Source: Ramlibacter agri (GTDB taxonomy: Bacteria; Pseudomonadota; Gammaproteobacteria; Burkholderiales; Burkholderiaceae_C). From it: DNA of 64,000 bases. Made by a program: the position numbers and the translations under genes. Of the stretch, positions 36,402-47,081 are shown piece after piece. How positions within the stretch are numbered: position 1 is the stretch's first letter; every line of letters begins with the position of its first letter. Below the pieces are notes generated by a model. It was not told where the DNA came from. It saw only the letters and a list, made by a program, of their open reading frames with translations, and ran no database searches. The DNA lies in NCBI RefSeq assembly GCF_012927085.1, contig NZ_JABBFX010000002.1:372001-436000 (forward strand), given 5' to 3'.

Positions 36402-38460
36402 GCTGGCGCCCGGCCGGCGCGTGGGACGCCTGGCCGGCGCCCTGCTCGACCGGCTGGAGGAGGTGCTGATCGCCAGCCTCATCGCGGCGGCGACGGCCCT
36501 CGTGTTCGTGGCGGTGGTGCACCGCTACGGCACTTCCGCTTCCATCGACCTCGCCAAGTGGCTGGAAGCGCACGGCATCACGCTCTTCTCGCCGTTGCTG
36601 CGCGGCCTGTTCGCGTGGCTCGCCGCGCGCGACCTGTCGTGGGCGCAGGAGCTGTGCATCTACATGTTCATCTGGATGGCCAAGTTCGGCGCCGCCTACG
36701 GCGTGCGCACCGGCATCCACGTGGGCGTGGACGTGCTGGTGCTGCGGCTGGAACCGAAGCGGGCGCGCAAGGTCATCCTGTTCGGGCTGCTGTGCGGCGC
36801 CGTGTTCACCGCCACCATCGCCAACTTCGGCCTGCATTTCGTGCAGGGCGTGTGGAGCTCGGGCACCCGCTCCAACGACCTGGAAGCGCCGATGTGGATC
36901 GTCTACCTCGCCATCCCGCTCGGCTCCGCGCTCATGTGCTTCCGCTTCCTGCAGGTGGCCTGGCACTTCTGGCGCCGCGGCGAACTGCCGCGGCACGACC
37001 AGGCGCACGTCGATGGCGTGGAGCAGGAGGAGGCGCCGGTGACGCTCTCCACGGAGGCCGCGGCGGCGTCATCGAAGCCGCGCGGCCGTGTGCTCGGCTG
37101 GTTCCTGCTCCTGCTGCCCTTCGCGCTGCTCGGCCTGGGCCTGCTGTTCAAGCACGGCGTGGTGCCGGCGCCCGGCGGCGCGCGCACCTTGCTCGTGTTC
37201 GCGCTGCTGGTCTCGCTGATGCTCACCGGCATGCCGATCTCGATCGCGCTGGGCCTGACGGTGCTGAGCTTCATGTTCCTGCTGACCGAAGTGCCGCTGG
37301 ACTCGGTGGCGATGAAGCTGTTCACCGGCATCGAGAACTTCGAGATCATGGCGATCCCGTTCTTCATCCTGGCCGGCAACTTCCTCACGCACGGCGGCGT
37401 GGCGCGGCGGATGATCAGCTTCGCGACCGCGCTGGTCGGCCACTGGCATGGCGGGCTGGGGCTGTCGGCGGTGGTGGCGTGTGCGCTGTTCGCCGCGGTG
37501 TCCGGGTCTTCACCCGCGACCGTGGTTGCCATCGGGTCCGTGCTGCTGCCGGCGATGGTGAAGGCAGGCTATCCGCGACGCTTCGGGGCCGGCGTGGTAA
37601 CGACCTCGGGCGCGCTGGGCATCCTGATCCCGCCCTCCATCGCGATGGTGCTGTACGCCGTTTCGACCAACACCTCGGTCGGCAAGCTGTTCATCGCGGG
37701 GATCGTTCCCGGGATGCTGCTGGCAACGATGCTCGGGCTGATGACCTGGTACCGCGCGCGCCGAGGTGACTATCCGCGCATGGCGCGCGAGCCCTGGAAC
37801 CGGAAGCTGCGCGCCGGCCGCGATTCCATCTGGGGGCTGCTGCTGATCGTCATCGTCATCGGCGGCATCTACACCGGCCTGTTCACGCCCACGGAGGCGG
37901 CGGCGGTCAGCGCGGTGTATGCCTTCATCGTCGCGGTGTTCGTCTACCGCGACCTGCGGCTCAGCGAAGTGCCAAGGGTGCTGCTGGCCTCGGCCAACAC
38001 CAGCGCGATGCTGCTGTACATCATCACCAACGCAGTGCTGTTCTCGTTCCTCATGACCAGCGAGCAGATCCCGCAGGCCATGGCCGGCTGGATGGTGGAG
38101 CGCGGCTTCGGCGCGGTGGGCTTCCTGCTGCTGGTGAACCTGATCCTGCTGGCGGCCGGCAACGTGATGGAGCCGTCGTCGATCATCCTGATCATGGCGC
38201 CCATCCTGTTCCCGGTGGCCATGAAGCTGGGCATCGACCCCATCCACTTCGGCATCCTGATCACCGTGAACATGGAGGTGGGGCTGTGCCACCCGCCCGT
38301 GGGGCTGAACCTCTACGTGGCTTCAGGCATCGCGCGGATGGGGATCACCGAGCTGACCATCGCGGTGTGGCCGTGGCTGGTGACGATGCTGGTGTTCCTG
38401 GTGCTCGTCACCTACGTGCCGGAGATTTCGCTGGTGCTGCCCCGGCTGCTGGGCATGTAG
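36367..38460 (+). CDS. TRAP transporter fused permease DctQM
   Basis: 697-aa single polypeptide joining the small DctQ-like subunit (about residues 1-225, four hydrophobic segments, including WAQELCIYMFIWMAKFGAAY) and the large DctM channel subunit (from about residue 240, about 12 helices, with IPFFILAGNFLTHGG, SGSSPATVVAIG and LGILIPPSIAMVLYAVS). The joint is a polar linker (HVDGVEQEEAPVTLSTEAAA). Fused forms are known in the family but less common than separate genes. It uses an ion gradient to import the acid delivered by DctP. Confidence 0.9.
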   Translation: MISSDPPVSLPELAPGRRVGRLAGALLDRLEEVLIASLIAAATALVFVAVVHRYGTSASIDLAKWLEAHGITLFSPLLRGLFAWLAARDLSWAQELCIYMFIWMAKFGAAYGVRTGIHVGVDVLVLRLEPKRARKVILFGLLCGAVFTATIANFGLHFVQGVWSSGTRSNDLEAPMWIVYLAIPLGSALMCFRFLQVAWHFWRRGELPRHDQAHVDGVEQEEAPVTLSTEAAAASSKPRGRVLGWFLLLLPFALLGLGLLFKHGVVPAPGGARTLLVFALLVSLMLTGMPISIALGLTVLSFMFLLTEVPLDSVAMKLFTGIENFEIMAIPFFILAGNFLTHGGVARRMISFATALVGHWHGGLGLSAVVACALFAAVSGSSPATVVAIGSVLLPAMVKAGYPRRFGAGVVTTSGALGILIPPSIAMVLYAVSTNTSVGKLFIAGIVPGMLLATMLGLMTWYRARRGDYPRMAREPWNRKLRAGRDSIWGLLLIVIVIGGIYTGLFTPTEAAAVSAVYAFIVAVFVYRDLRLSEVPRVLLASANTSAMLLYIITNAVLFSFLMTSEQIPQAMAGWMVERGFGAVGFLLLVNLILLAAGNVMEPSSIILIMAPILFPVAMKLGIDPIHFGILITVNMEVGLCHPPVGLNLYVASGIARMGITELTIAVWPWLVTMLVFLVLVTYVPEISLVLPRLLGM

Positions 38461-38462
38461 CC

Positions 38463-39410
38463 TCAGCGATTGCCGGCCAGTTGCGCGCCGCCGGCCGCGA
38501 GCAGGCGCGTCTTCGCGCTGCTGCTGCCCATGTTGGCCGCGCGCTCGAGCCAGATCGAGGCCGCGCCCGGATCCTTCGCCACCGACGAACCCTGCTGGTA
38601 AGCGACGCCCAGGAAGTAGCTCATCTCCATGCGGCCGTAGCGGATGCCGTCCGGCGTCGCCTTGCCGCAGGCCTTGACGATCATCGGCACGTCGCCGCGG
38701 CCGTCCGCGAAAGCCTGCATGTCGGCCACGGTGTGCTGCAGGTACTGGTCACGCTCCAGCTTCGCCAGCTGCTTGTCCGGCGAGATGCCCACCAGTTCGT
38801 CCGCGAGGATCGGCAGTACTTCGAAAGGCGTCATGCCGGGCTTGGTGCGCGGCGAGTACCAGGCGCGCAGCATCGCCTTGTCCAGCGGTTCCAGGCTGTC
38901 GACGTGCTTCGTGAAGTAGCTCAGCACGGTGCTGCCTTCCGGATGGCCGCGCACGCCCATGACGTGCATGGACTCGTGGTAGGCGCAGCGGTAGGCGTCG
39001 CTGTCGCGCATCTGCATCGTGACCGAATCGATGGTCGTCTCGCTCTTGAAGTTCAGCCGCGTCTCGCAGGGCTGGTTCTCGCTGAGCGAAGAGTTCGGCA
39101 CCACTTCGATGCTGACGTTGGCGACCTGCGCGGCGTCCGGCCGGTCGCTCACGTCGATGACCTTGACGCCAGCCTCGGCGGCAGCGTCGCGCAGCGCCTG
39201 CATGGAGTGCTGCTTGTGCGCGCCGAGGTTGACGCCGAACATGCGCACCTTGATGTCCTGGTCCCAGCGGACGAGCCGCGTGGCCGTCCCGCTCTGGTGC
39301 CACAGCACTTCCCACATCGTGTTCATGCCCTGCTCGAAGGTGTCGGCCTGGGCGAGGCAGGGGCTGAGCACTGCGGCGGCGAAGAGGGCGACGGCACCGG
39401 ACTTGAACAT
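38463..39410 (-). CDS. Exported HExxH protein with Sel1-like C-terminus, function unknown
   Basis: 315-aa protein with signal peptide (MFKSGAVALFAAAVLSPCLAQA). The central part contains RCAYHESMHVMGVRGHPEG, a HExxH zinc-peptidase-like motif, in a context similar to DUF2927 proteins. The C-terminus (SYFLGVAYQQGSSVAKDPGAASIWLERAANMG, split in positions about 270-302) looks like one Sel1/TPR-like repeat. ATG at 39410 chosen because AAGGAG stands 10 bases upstream; 39434 is the alternative. Divergent from the response-regulator gene. Proteolytic activity is inferred from the motif only. Confidence 0.65.
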   Translation of the reverse strand: MFKSGAVALFAAAVLSPCLAQADTFEQGMNTMWEVLWHQSGTATRLVRWDQDIKVRMFGVNLGAHKQHSMQALRDAAAEAGVKVIDVSDRPDAAQVANVSIEVVPNSSLSENQPCETRLNFKSETTIDSVTMQMRDSDAYRCAYHESMHVMGVRGHPEGSTVLSYFTKHVDSLEPLDKAMLRAWYSPRTKPGMTPFEVLPILADELVGISPDKQLAKLERDQYLQHTVADMQAFADGRGDVPMIVKACGKATPDGIRYGRMEMSYFLGVAYQQGSSVAKDPGAASIWLERAANMGSSSAKTRLLAAGGAQLAGNR

Positions 39411-39441
39411 GCGAACTGATCTCCTTGCAGACATGAGCCCG

Positions 39442-39457
39442 GTAGGAGGACTCCTAC
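39442..39457. promoter_or_regulatory. Palindrome in divergent region next to a response regulator
   Basis: GTAGGAGGACTCCTAC has perfect 7-bp arms GTAGGAG / CTCCTAC around GA. It lies 31 bases before the exported-protein start and 103 bases before the response-regulator start. Dimeric LuxR/NarL-type regulators recognise such dyads, so the adjacent regulator is the first candidate. As a hairpin it could also affect the leader RNA. Confidence 0.5.
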
Positions 39458-39560
39458 GAACGAGAGTTCAGTGCGCTTACAAATTGGTGGGCCACGCAGG
39501 GATTATTCCTCAGCCTTCCGCGCCCTGCCGCTACACTCGAGCCATCGTTGGGAGCAGTAC

Positions 39561-40268
39561 ATGACCATCGTTTCCACCGCGGCGGGCCGCGGGCTGCGCA
39601 TCAGCGTGGCCATCGTGGAAGACAACCCGCTGCACGCGCAGCGTTATCGCCAGAACCTCGCACGCGACGACCGCCTGGTGCTGGTGGGTGATTTCCGCAG
39701 CGCCGCCGAAGCCTGCGCCGCGCTCGGCGCGCTCGCCCCCGACGTCCTGCTGGTGGACCTGGGCCTGCCGGATGGCAGCGGGTTCGACGTGATCCGGCAG
39801 GTCCGCCACGCCTCGCCGCAGACCTGCATCATGGTGGTGTCGGTGTTCGGTGGCGAACGCAACCTGTTCGAGGCGATCGAGTCCGGCGCCACCGGCTACC
39901 TGCTGAAGGACAGCCTGCCCGAGGACTTCAACGCCAGCATCCACGCCCTGCAGGCGGGCGGGTCGCCGATCAGCCCCGCGCTCGCGCGCCTGTTGCTGGT
40001 GCGGCTGCGGCCGCAGCTCTCGGCGCCCATGGCACCCGTGGCGCCCAGCGTCCCGGAGCCTGCCGAAGAATCGCCGCTGTCCCCGCGCGAAAGCGTGATC
40101 CTCGGGGCCATCTCGCGCGGGCGCAGCGTGACGGAGATCGGCGAGCAGCTGCGCATCTCGCCGCTCACGGTGAAGACGCACGTGCGCAACATCTACCGCA
40201 AGCTGCAAGCCCGCTCGCGGCAGCATGCCGTGTACCTGGCCCAGCAGCGCGGCCTGCTGAAGCCGTGA
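39561..40268 (+). CDS. NarL/LuxR-family response regulator
   Basis: 235-aa two-component regulator. REC domain at residues about 12-130 with phosphoacceptor D66 (VLLVDLGLPDGSG) and the conserved K in YLLKDSLPEDF; LuxR-type helix-turn-helix at about 170-230 (LSPRESVILGAISRGRSVTE, ISPLTVKTHVRNIYRKL). Start at 39561 has GGGAG 6 bases upstream. Its stop overlaps the GTG of the kinase gene, so the two form a cognate pair. Confidence 0.93.
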   Translation: MTIVSTAAGRGLRISVAIVEDNPLHAQRYRQNLARDDRLVLVGDFRSAAEACAALGALAPDVLLVDLGLPDGSGFDVIRQVRHASPQTCIMVVSVFGGERNLFEAIESGATGYLLKDSLPEDFNASIHALQAGGSPISPALARLLLVRLRPQLSAPMAPVAPSVPEPAEESPLSPRESVILGAISRGRSVTEIGEQLRISPLTVKTHVRNIYRKLQARSRQHAVYLAQQRGLLKP

Positions 40269-42112
40269 CGCGGCTGGTCCGCCTGCTGCTGCTGACGCTG
40301 CTGCTGGGGGCGATCGCGGCCGCAGCCCTGGTGCAGCTCACGTCGCAGGAGCTGCCGGAAGGCGTCCTGCAGGTCATGCAGGCCGGCTTCATCAAGTCCG
40401 ACGACCCCATCGCGCCGGATGCCCGCGCGCCGTGGCTGCCGCGTTCGCTGCCGGACAACTGGGCGCACAGCAACCCGGGCCAATCCGGCTACGGCTGGTA
40501 CCGCGCGGAGGTCGTGCTGCCACAGGCGCCGAGCGAGGAATGGGCGGCCTTCCTGCCGACGGTGGCCACCACGCACCGCCTGTTCATCAACGGCGTCGAC
40601 GTCGGTGGCGGCACCATGACCGGGTCCTTCCATCGCCAGCTCGGAACGCCGCAGCTGAACGCGATCCCGCCGCACCTGCTGCACGCCGGCCGCAACGAGC
40701 TGCTGCTGCGCCTGCGCGTGGCGCCCAACCTGCGCGGCGGCCTCGGCCCGATCGCGCTCGGCCCGCGCGAGACGATCGAGCCGGTGCACGCGCGCGCGCA
40801 GCTGCTGCGCGTGGCGCTGCCGCGCGCGCTGAACATGGCGCTGGTGTTCGTCGGCCTGCTGGTGCTGCTGCTGTGGCTGCGCCGCCCCAAGGAGCGCATC
40901 TACGGCGTGTTCGCCGCGCTGGCCCTGGTCTGGTCACTGCGAAATTTTCATTACACCGTGTCGCCGCCGGTGCCCTCCAACGTGTGGGAGGGCTTCATCC
41001 TCGGCAGCCTGGCCCTCGACGTCACGCTGCAATGGATCTTCATGCTGCGCTACACGGGCCAGGCCCGGCCGCGGCTGGAGCGCTGGCTGCTGGCGGGCGC
41101 CGCCATCTCGCTGCCGGTCATCGCTGCGCTGCCGCCGGCGGCCTGCAGTGCCTTGCGGCTACCCTGGTACGTGGCCTGCGCAGCCATGGGCATCTGGTGC
41201 ATCGCGCTGCTGCTGGGGCACCTGCGGCGCTCGCCCCGCGGCGAAGCGGGCCCCTGGGTCATCCTCGGCGCGATGGTCGCCACCCTGCTGCTGGGGCTGA
41301 CCGACTTCGCCGTTTCCGCGCAGTGGCTGCCCTTCGGACCGGCGGCGCGCATGGCCTATGGCGCGCCGCTGCTGCTCTGCGCCCTGGTCTACGCGCTGGC
41401 GGAAAGCTACTTCCGCACCTACGACGAGGCCCGCGCGCTCAACGCCGAACTGGAGCGGCGCGTGCTGGCGCGGGCCCTGGAGCTGGAGGCCTCGCATGCG
41501 CGGGTGCGCGACCTGGAACGCGCCGCCATTCTCACCATGGAGCGCGAACGCCTGATGCGCGACATGCACGACGGCATCGGCTCGCAGCTGATCACGACGC
41601 TGGATGCCGTGGAGCGCGGCGCCGCGGGGCCGGGCGAGGTGGCCGGCCTGCTGCGCGAGTGCATGGACGACCTGCGCCTGGTGATCGATTCGCTGGAGTC
41701 CGACGCGTCCGGGCTGCAGACGGCGCTGGGCAACCTGCGCTACCGGCTGGAGCCGCGGCTGCGCACCGCCGGCATCGCCCTGCATTGGGACGTCGAGGAC
41801 GCCGCCACCCTGCCCGCCGGCCCCGCGGTGCTGCAGGTTCTGCGCATCGTGCAGGAGGCGGTCGCCAACGTGCTGAAGCACGCGCGTGCGACCGAGCTGC
41901 GCGTCGCCTGCCGGCGGGAGGACGGCCACCTGCTGCTGCGCGTCGCCGACAACGGGCTCGGCATGGCCACGGCACCGGCGTCACGCGCGCAGCGCGGCAT
42001 CCGCAACATGCAGCTGCGCGCGCAGCAGCTGCAAGGCACGCTGCGCGTGGCGAGCGGGACGGCGGGCACCGAACTGGTCCTGTGCATCCCGTTGGCGGAC
42101 GCGACGCCCTGA
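40265..42112 (+). CDS. Membrane sensor histidine kinase (HisKA_3 type)
   Basis: 615-aa kinase starting with GTG at 40265. After a first hydrophobic helix comes a periplasmic domain (about residues 25-180) with a jelly-roll-like segment (HRLFINGVDVGGGTMTGSFH) resembling carbohydrate-binding 7TMR-DISM ectodomains, then about seven membrane helices (185-380), a coiled-coil, and a NarX-type dimerisation domain with H435 (MRDMHDGIGSQL). HATPase motifs: QEAVANVLKHARA and DNGLGM. Partner of the regulator encoded upstream. The signal is unknown; a sugar or cell-envelope ligand would fit the ectodomain. Confidence 0.9.
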   Translation: MTRLVRLLLLTLLLGAIAAAALVQLTSQELPEGVLQVMQAGFIKSDDPIAPDARAPWLPRSLPDNWAHSNPGQSGYGWYRAEVVLPQAPSEEWAAFLPTVATTHRLFINGVDVGGGTMTGSFHRQLGTPQLNAIPPHLLHAGRNELLLRLRVAPNLRGGLGPIALGPRETIEPVHARAQLLRVALPRALNMALVFVGLLVLLLWLRRPKERIYGVFAALALVWSLRNFHYTVSPPVPSNVWEGFILGSLALDVTLQWIFMLRYTGQARPRLERWLLAGAAISLPVIAALPPAACSALRLPWYVACAAMGIWCIALLLGHLRRSPRGEAGPWVILGAMVATLLLGLTDFAVSAQWLPFGPAARMAYGAPLLLCALVYALAESYFRTYDEARALNAELERRVLARALELEASHARVRDLERAAILTMERERLMRDMHDGIGSQLITTLDAVERGAAGPGEVAGLLRECMDDLRLVIDSLESDASGLQTALGNLRYRLEPRLRTAGIALHWDVEDAATLPAGPAVLQVLRIVQEAVANVLKHARATELRVACRREDGHLLLRVADNGLGMATAPASRAQRGIRNMQLRAQQLQGTLRVASGTAGTELVLCIPLADATP

Positions 42113-42117
42113 ATGCC

Positions 42118-43005
42118 TTACGAGAGCTCCTTCCAGGTGCGGCGAAACGAATCGCAGAACCGGGACGCCGCCCGCGACAGCGGGCGGTCGCGATGGCGCA
42201 GCAGCAGGATCTCGATGACGGCGTCGCAGCGGTAGGGGCGGATCGCCAGGTCGGGAAAGGCGCCGCCCGCCACCGAGGCGGCATCGACGATCGCCACGCC
42301 GGCGCCCGCGAGGCTGAACCAGCAGGCGGTCTGGCCGGAGCGCACGTTGAGGCGGCGGGCGATGCTGCCGCTGTAGCGGCCGAACAGCGCCTCGTCGGAC
42401 AGGCCGTAGTCCAGCGCCTGCGGAAACGAGACCACCGGATGGCCCGGAAGATCCGCGGCGCGGATGAACTTGCGCGCGGCGAGCACATGGCTCGCGGGCA
42501 TCACGCAGACCAGCCCGCAACGCACGCGGTCGACCACCTCCACGCTCGGATGCTGCTGCGGGTTGAAGGAGACGCCCAGGTCCGCGATGCCATCGACGAG
42601 GTTCTGCAGCAGCAGGTGCGGAATCAGCAGGTCGACGTTGATGGTCAGTTCCGGCATGCTGGCCAGCAGGCGCGTCGCGGCCTGCGGCACCACGGTGACG
42701 CCGAAGCTCGGCGAGATCGCGAGGTTCAGGATGCCGCCGGTCGGCTGCGCCAGCGAGCGCGTCAGCGCTTCGATGCGCTCGACCCGCTCCCACAATTGCT
42801 CCACGTCCGCGTAGAGCCGCCGCGCTTCCGGCGTCGGCACCAGGCGTCCCTTGGCTCGCTCGAACAGCGCCAGGCCCATGCGCCTCTCGGCGGTGGACAG
42901 CAGCTTGCTGGCCGCGGCGTCGGAGACGCGCAGCACGGCAGCGGCGCCTTTCACGGATCCCGTCTGCATGACGTGGCGAAACACTTCCAGGTGGCGCAGG
43001 TTCAT
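42118..43005 (-). CDS. LysR-family transcriptional regulator
   Basis: 295-aa LysR regulator (MNLRHLEVFRHVMQTGSVKG, DAAASKLLSTAERRMGLALF in the HTH; effector domain from about residue 90). Divergent from the TauD-like gene over a 102-base gap, so it likely controls the dioxygenase-Bug pair. The gap holds a weak dyad AAC-TTCTG-GTT (43011-43021) next to its own start, which may be an autoregulatory site. Ends 5 bases from the convergent kinase gene. Confidence 0.9.
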   Translation of the reverse strand: MNLRHLEVFRHVMQTGSVKGAAAVLRVSDAAASKLLSTAERRMGLALFERAKGRLVPTPEARRLYADVEQLWERVERIEALTRSLAQPTGGILNLAISPSFGVTVVPQAATRLLASMPELTINVDLLIPHLLLQNLVDGIADLGVSFNPQQHPSVEVVDRVRCGLVCVMPASHVLAARKFIRAADLPGHPVVSFPQALDYGLSDEALFGRYSGSIARRLNVRSGQTACWFSLAGAGVAIVDAASVAGGAFPDLAIRPYRCDAVIEILLLRHRDRPLSRAASRFCDSFRRTWKELS

Positions 43006-43107
43006 CGATCAACTTCTGGTTAAGCCCCACCGCGATTTTTTCGCTTTTCCGCAGGCGGGGCAACGCGGACACTGGCGCCGCTCCCATCAACCCGAAGGAA
43101 ACGATCA

Positions 43108-44175
43108 ATGCAGGAGACGATGAGCCCCACGGCACGGCCGATGCGCGGGCCTTCCGTATGGAAGGGCGCCGATTTCGCCGCCGACCGTTCATGGCTGCAC
43201 GAACTCGGCGCAGCCCAGGCTGGCGCGCTGGTCGATGCCGCGCGCCGCTGGGAAGGACGCGACTTCCGCGCGCTGGGAAGCGAGGAAGCGCGCACGGCGC
43301 TCGCCCCGCTCGTCCCCCTCGCCGACACGGCCCGTGCCGAGCTGGCGACGCGCGGCTTCGTGCTGCTGCGGGGCGTGCCGGTGGACGCCATGACGCCCGG
43401 CCAGATCCAGCTGGCCTATTGGGCCATCGGCCTGCTGTTCGGCCAGGGCCTGACGCAGAACGCACAAGCCGACTTCCTCTGCCCCGTCACCGACAGGGGC
43501 GTGGACTTCGGCTACTCCGGCAGCGCCGCGCAGCAGAACGTGCGCGGCTACCAGAGCAAGGCCGACCTCAACTACCACTGCGACCCGACCGACGTGGTGG
43601 CGCTGCTGTGCGTGCGCAAGGCCCTGGCCGGCGGCAAGAGCACCATCGTCAGCACGCCGGCCATCTACAACGAAATGCTGCGCCAGCATCCCGAGCACCT
43701 GCCCGTGCTGCTGCGCGGCTTCCCCTACGACCGCAAGGCGGAGCAGTGGCCCGGCGAGGCGGCGGTCACCGAACGCATCCCCGTCTTCGCTGCGCATGAC
43801 GGACGCGTCAGCAGCCGCTACGCCCGCTCCTACATCCTGGGCGGAGCGCAGAAGACGGCCCCGCTCACAGCGGCGGAAACGGCGGCCCTGGACTGCTTCG
43901 ATGCCATCGCACGGCGCGAGGACATGCCTTTGCACATGGCGTTCGAGCCGGGCGACGTCCAGCTCCTGAACAACTTCACCGTGCTGCACGGCCGCACGGC
44001 GTACGAGGACCATGCCGATCCCGCACGCCGGCGCTTCCTGTGGCGGCTCTGGCTGCACCTCGGCGACGAAGCGCCCTGGCGCGGGGAAAGCGAAGCCATG
44101 CGCTGGGCCTTCGCCCGCTTCGGCAACCTGGGCCGCTCGGTCACCGACACACTGGAACCTGGAGAAATCCGTTGA
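43108..44175 (+). CDS. TauD/TfdA-family 2-oxoglutarate-dependent dioxygenase
   Basis: 355-aa Fe(II)/2-oxoglutarate oxygenase. Iron ligands fit H157 and D159 (LNYHCDPTD) and H294 (FTVLHGRTAYED); the arginine cluster RRRFLWRLWLH (from residue 307) should bind 2-oxoglutarate. TauD-family enzymes hydroxylate next to a heteroatom to release sulfite, phenol or similar groups; some of this subgroup act on gamma-butyrobetaine-like or plant-derived compounds. Substrate unknown. It is coupled to the Bug binding-protein gene by a TTGA overlap. Confidence 0.85.
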   Translation: MQETMSPTARPMRGPSVWKGADFAADRSWLHELGAAQAGALVDAARRWEGRDFRALGSEEARTALAPLVPLADTARAELATRGFVLLRGVPVDAMTPGQIQLAYWAIGLLFGQGLTQNAQADFLCPVTDRGVDFGYSGSAAQQNVRGYQSKADLNYHCDPTDVVALLCVRKALAGGKSTIVSTPAIYNEMLRQHPEHLPVLLRGFPYDRKAEQWPGEAAVTERIPVFAAHDGRVSSRYARSYILGGAQKTAPLTAAETAALDCFDAIARREDMPLHMAFEPGDVQLLNNFTVLHGRTAYEDHADPARRRFLWRLWLHLGDEAPWRGESEAMRWAFARFGNLGRSVTDTLEPGEIR

Positions 44176-45136
44176 AAACCCTGCTCGCCGCCATCGCGCT
44201 GGCACTTTCCCTTCCCGCCGCAGTGCAGGCGGAAGCCACCGCGTGGCCCGCCAAGACGGTGCGCATCGTGGTGCCCTATGCCGCCGGTTCCACCCCCGAT
44301 GCCATCGCCCGCCTGATCTTCGATCGCGTGCAGAAGGCCACCGGCAAGACCATGGTCGTGGAGAACAAGCCCGGCGCCGCCGGCATGATCGGGGCCGACC
44401 AGGCCGCCAAGGCGACGCCGGACGGCCACACGCTGGTGCTCGCACCGTCGGGGCCGCTGGCCACCAATGGCCTCCTGTACCGGAAGATGCCCTACGACCC
44501 CTTGAAGGATCTCGCGCCCGTGGCCCTGGTGGCCGAGACGCCGACGATCCTGGTCGCCAGCAACGCCACCCCCGCCAACAACGCGCAGGCGCTGCTGAAG
44601 GCGATGGCGGACCCGAAGAACCGCATGGCCTATGCCTCGCCCGGCGCCGGCACGCTCGGCCACCTGAACATGGCCTATCTCGTGGCGCGGTCAGGCGCCA
44701 CCGATGTGCCGCACGTGCCCTATGCCGGCTCGCCCCAGATCGTGACCGCCCTGGTCGCCAACGACGTCCAGCTCGCCGCCCTGCCGCCGCTCGCGGTGGC
44801 GCCCTTCGTGAAGGCCGGCAAGATCAAGGCCATCGCCACCATCGGCCCGCGCCGCAGCAGCGCGCTGCCCGACGTGCCGACGCTGAAGGAAAGCGGCATC
44901 GATTTCGCGCCGGTCGGCTGGTTCGGCGTCGCCACCACCGCCGGCACGCCGCCGGAGGTGCTGGAGGCCATCCACAAGCAGGTGGCCCAGGCCTTGAAGG
45001 ATCCCGAAGTCGCGGCCGCCTATCGCGCGCAGGGGCTCGACGTGGTCGACAAGGGGCCGAAAGCCTTCGGCGTCTATATTGCCGAGGAAGTCGCGCGCTG
45101 GAAGCCGGTGATCCAGCGTTTCGGCATCGCGCTGGA

Positions 45137-45140
<4 letters not shown>
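44172..45140 (+). CDS. Bug-family periplasmic binding protein
   Basis: 322-aa Bug protein. A TTG start at 44172 overlapping the dioxygenase stop is chosen because GGAG lies 7 bases upstream and a complete signal peptide (KTLLAAIALALSLPAAVQA) begins there; the frame is open further upstream only inside the previous gene. Mature region: KTVRIVVPYAAGSTPDAIAR and MVVENKPGAAGMIGADQAA. It ends in CTAG shared with the stop of the convergent regulator gene. Presumably binds the substrate of the dioxygenase. No cognate membrane genes are adjacent. Confidence 0.88.
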
Positions 45141-47068
<1,928 letters not shown>

Positions 47069-47081
47069 GAAAGGAGTTTGC

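Noticed and set aside
43006..43107. LysR box between the 42118 LysR gene and the TauD-like gene
   Set aside because: Only a weak AAC-N5-GTT dyad was found and no convincing T-N11-A pattern, so it is mentioned in the gene entry but not listed as an operator.
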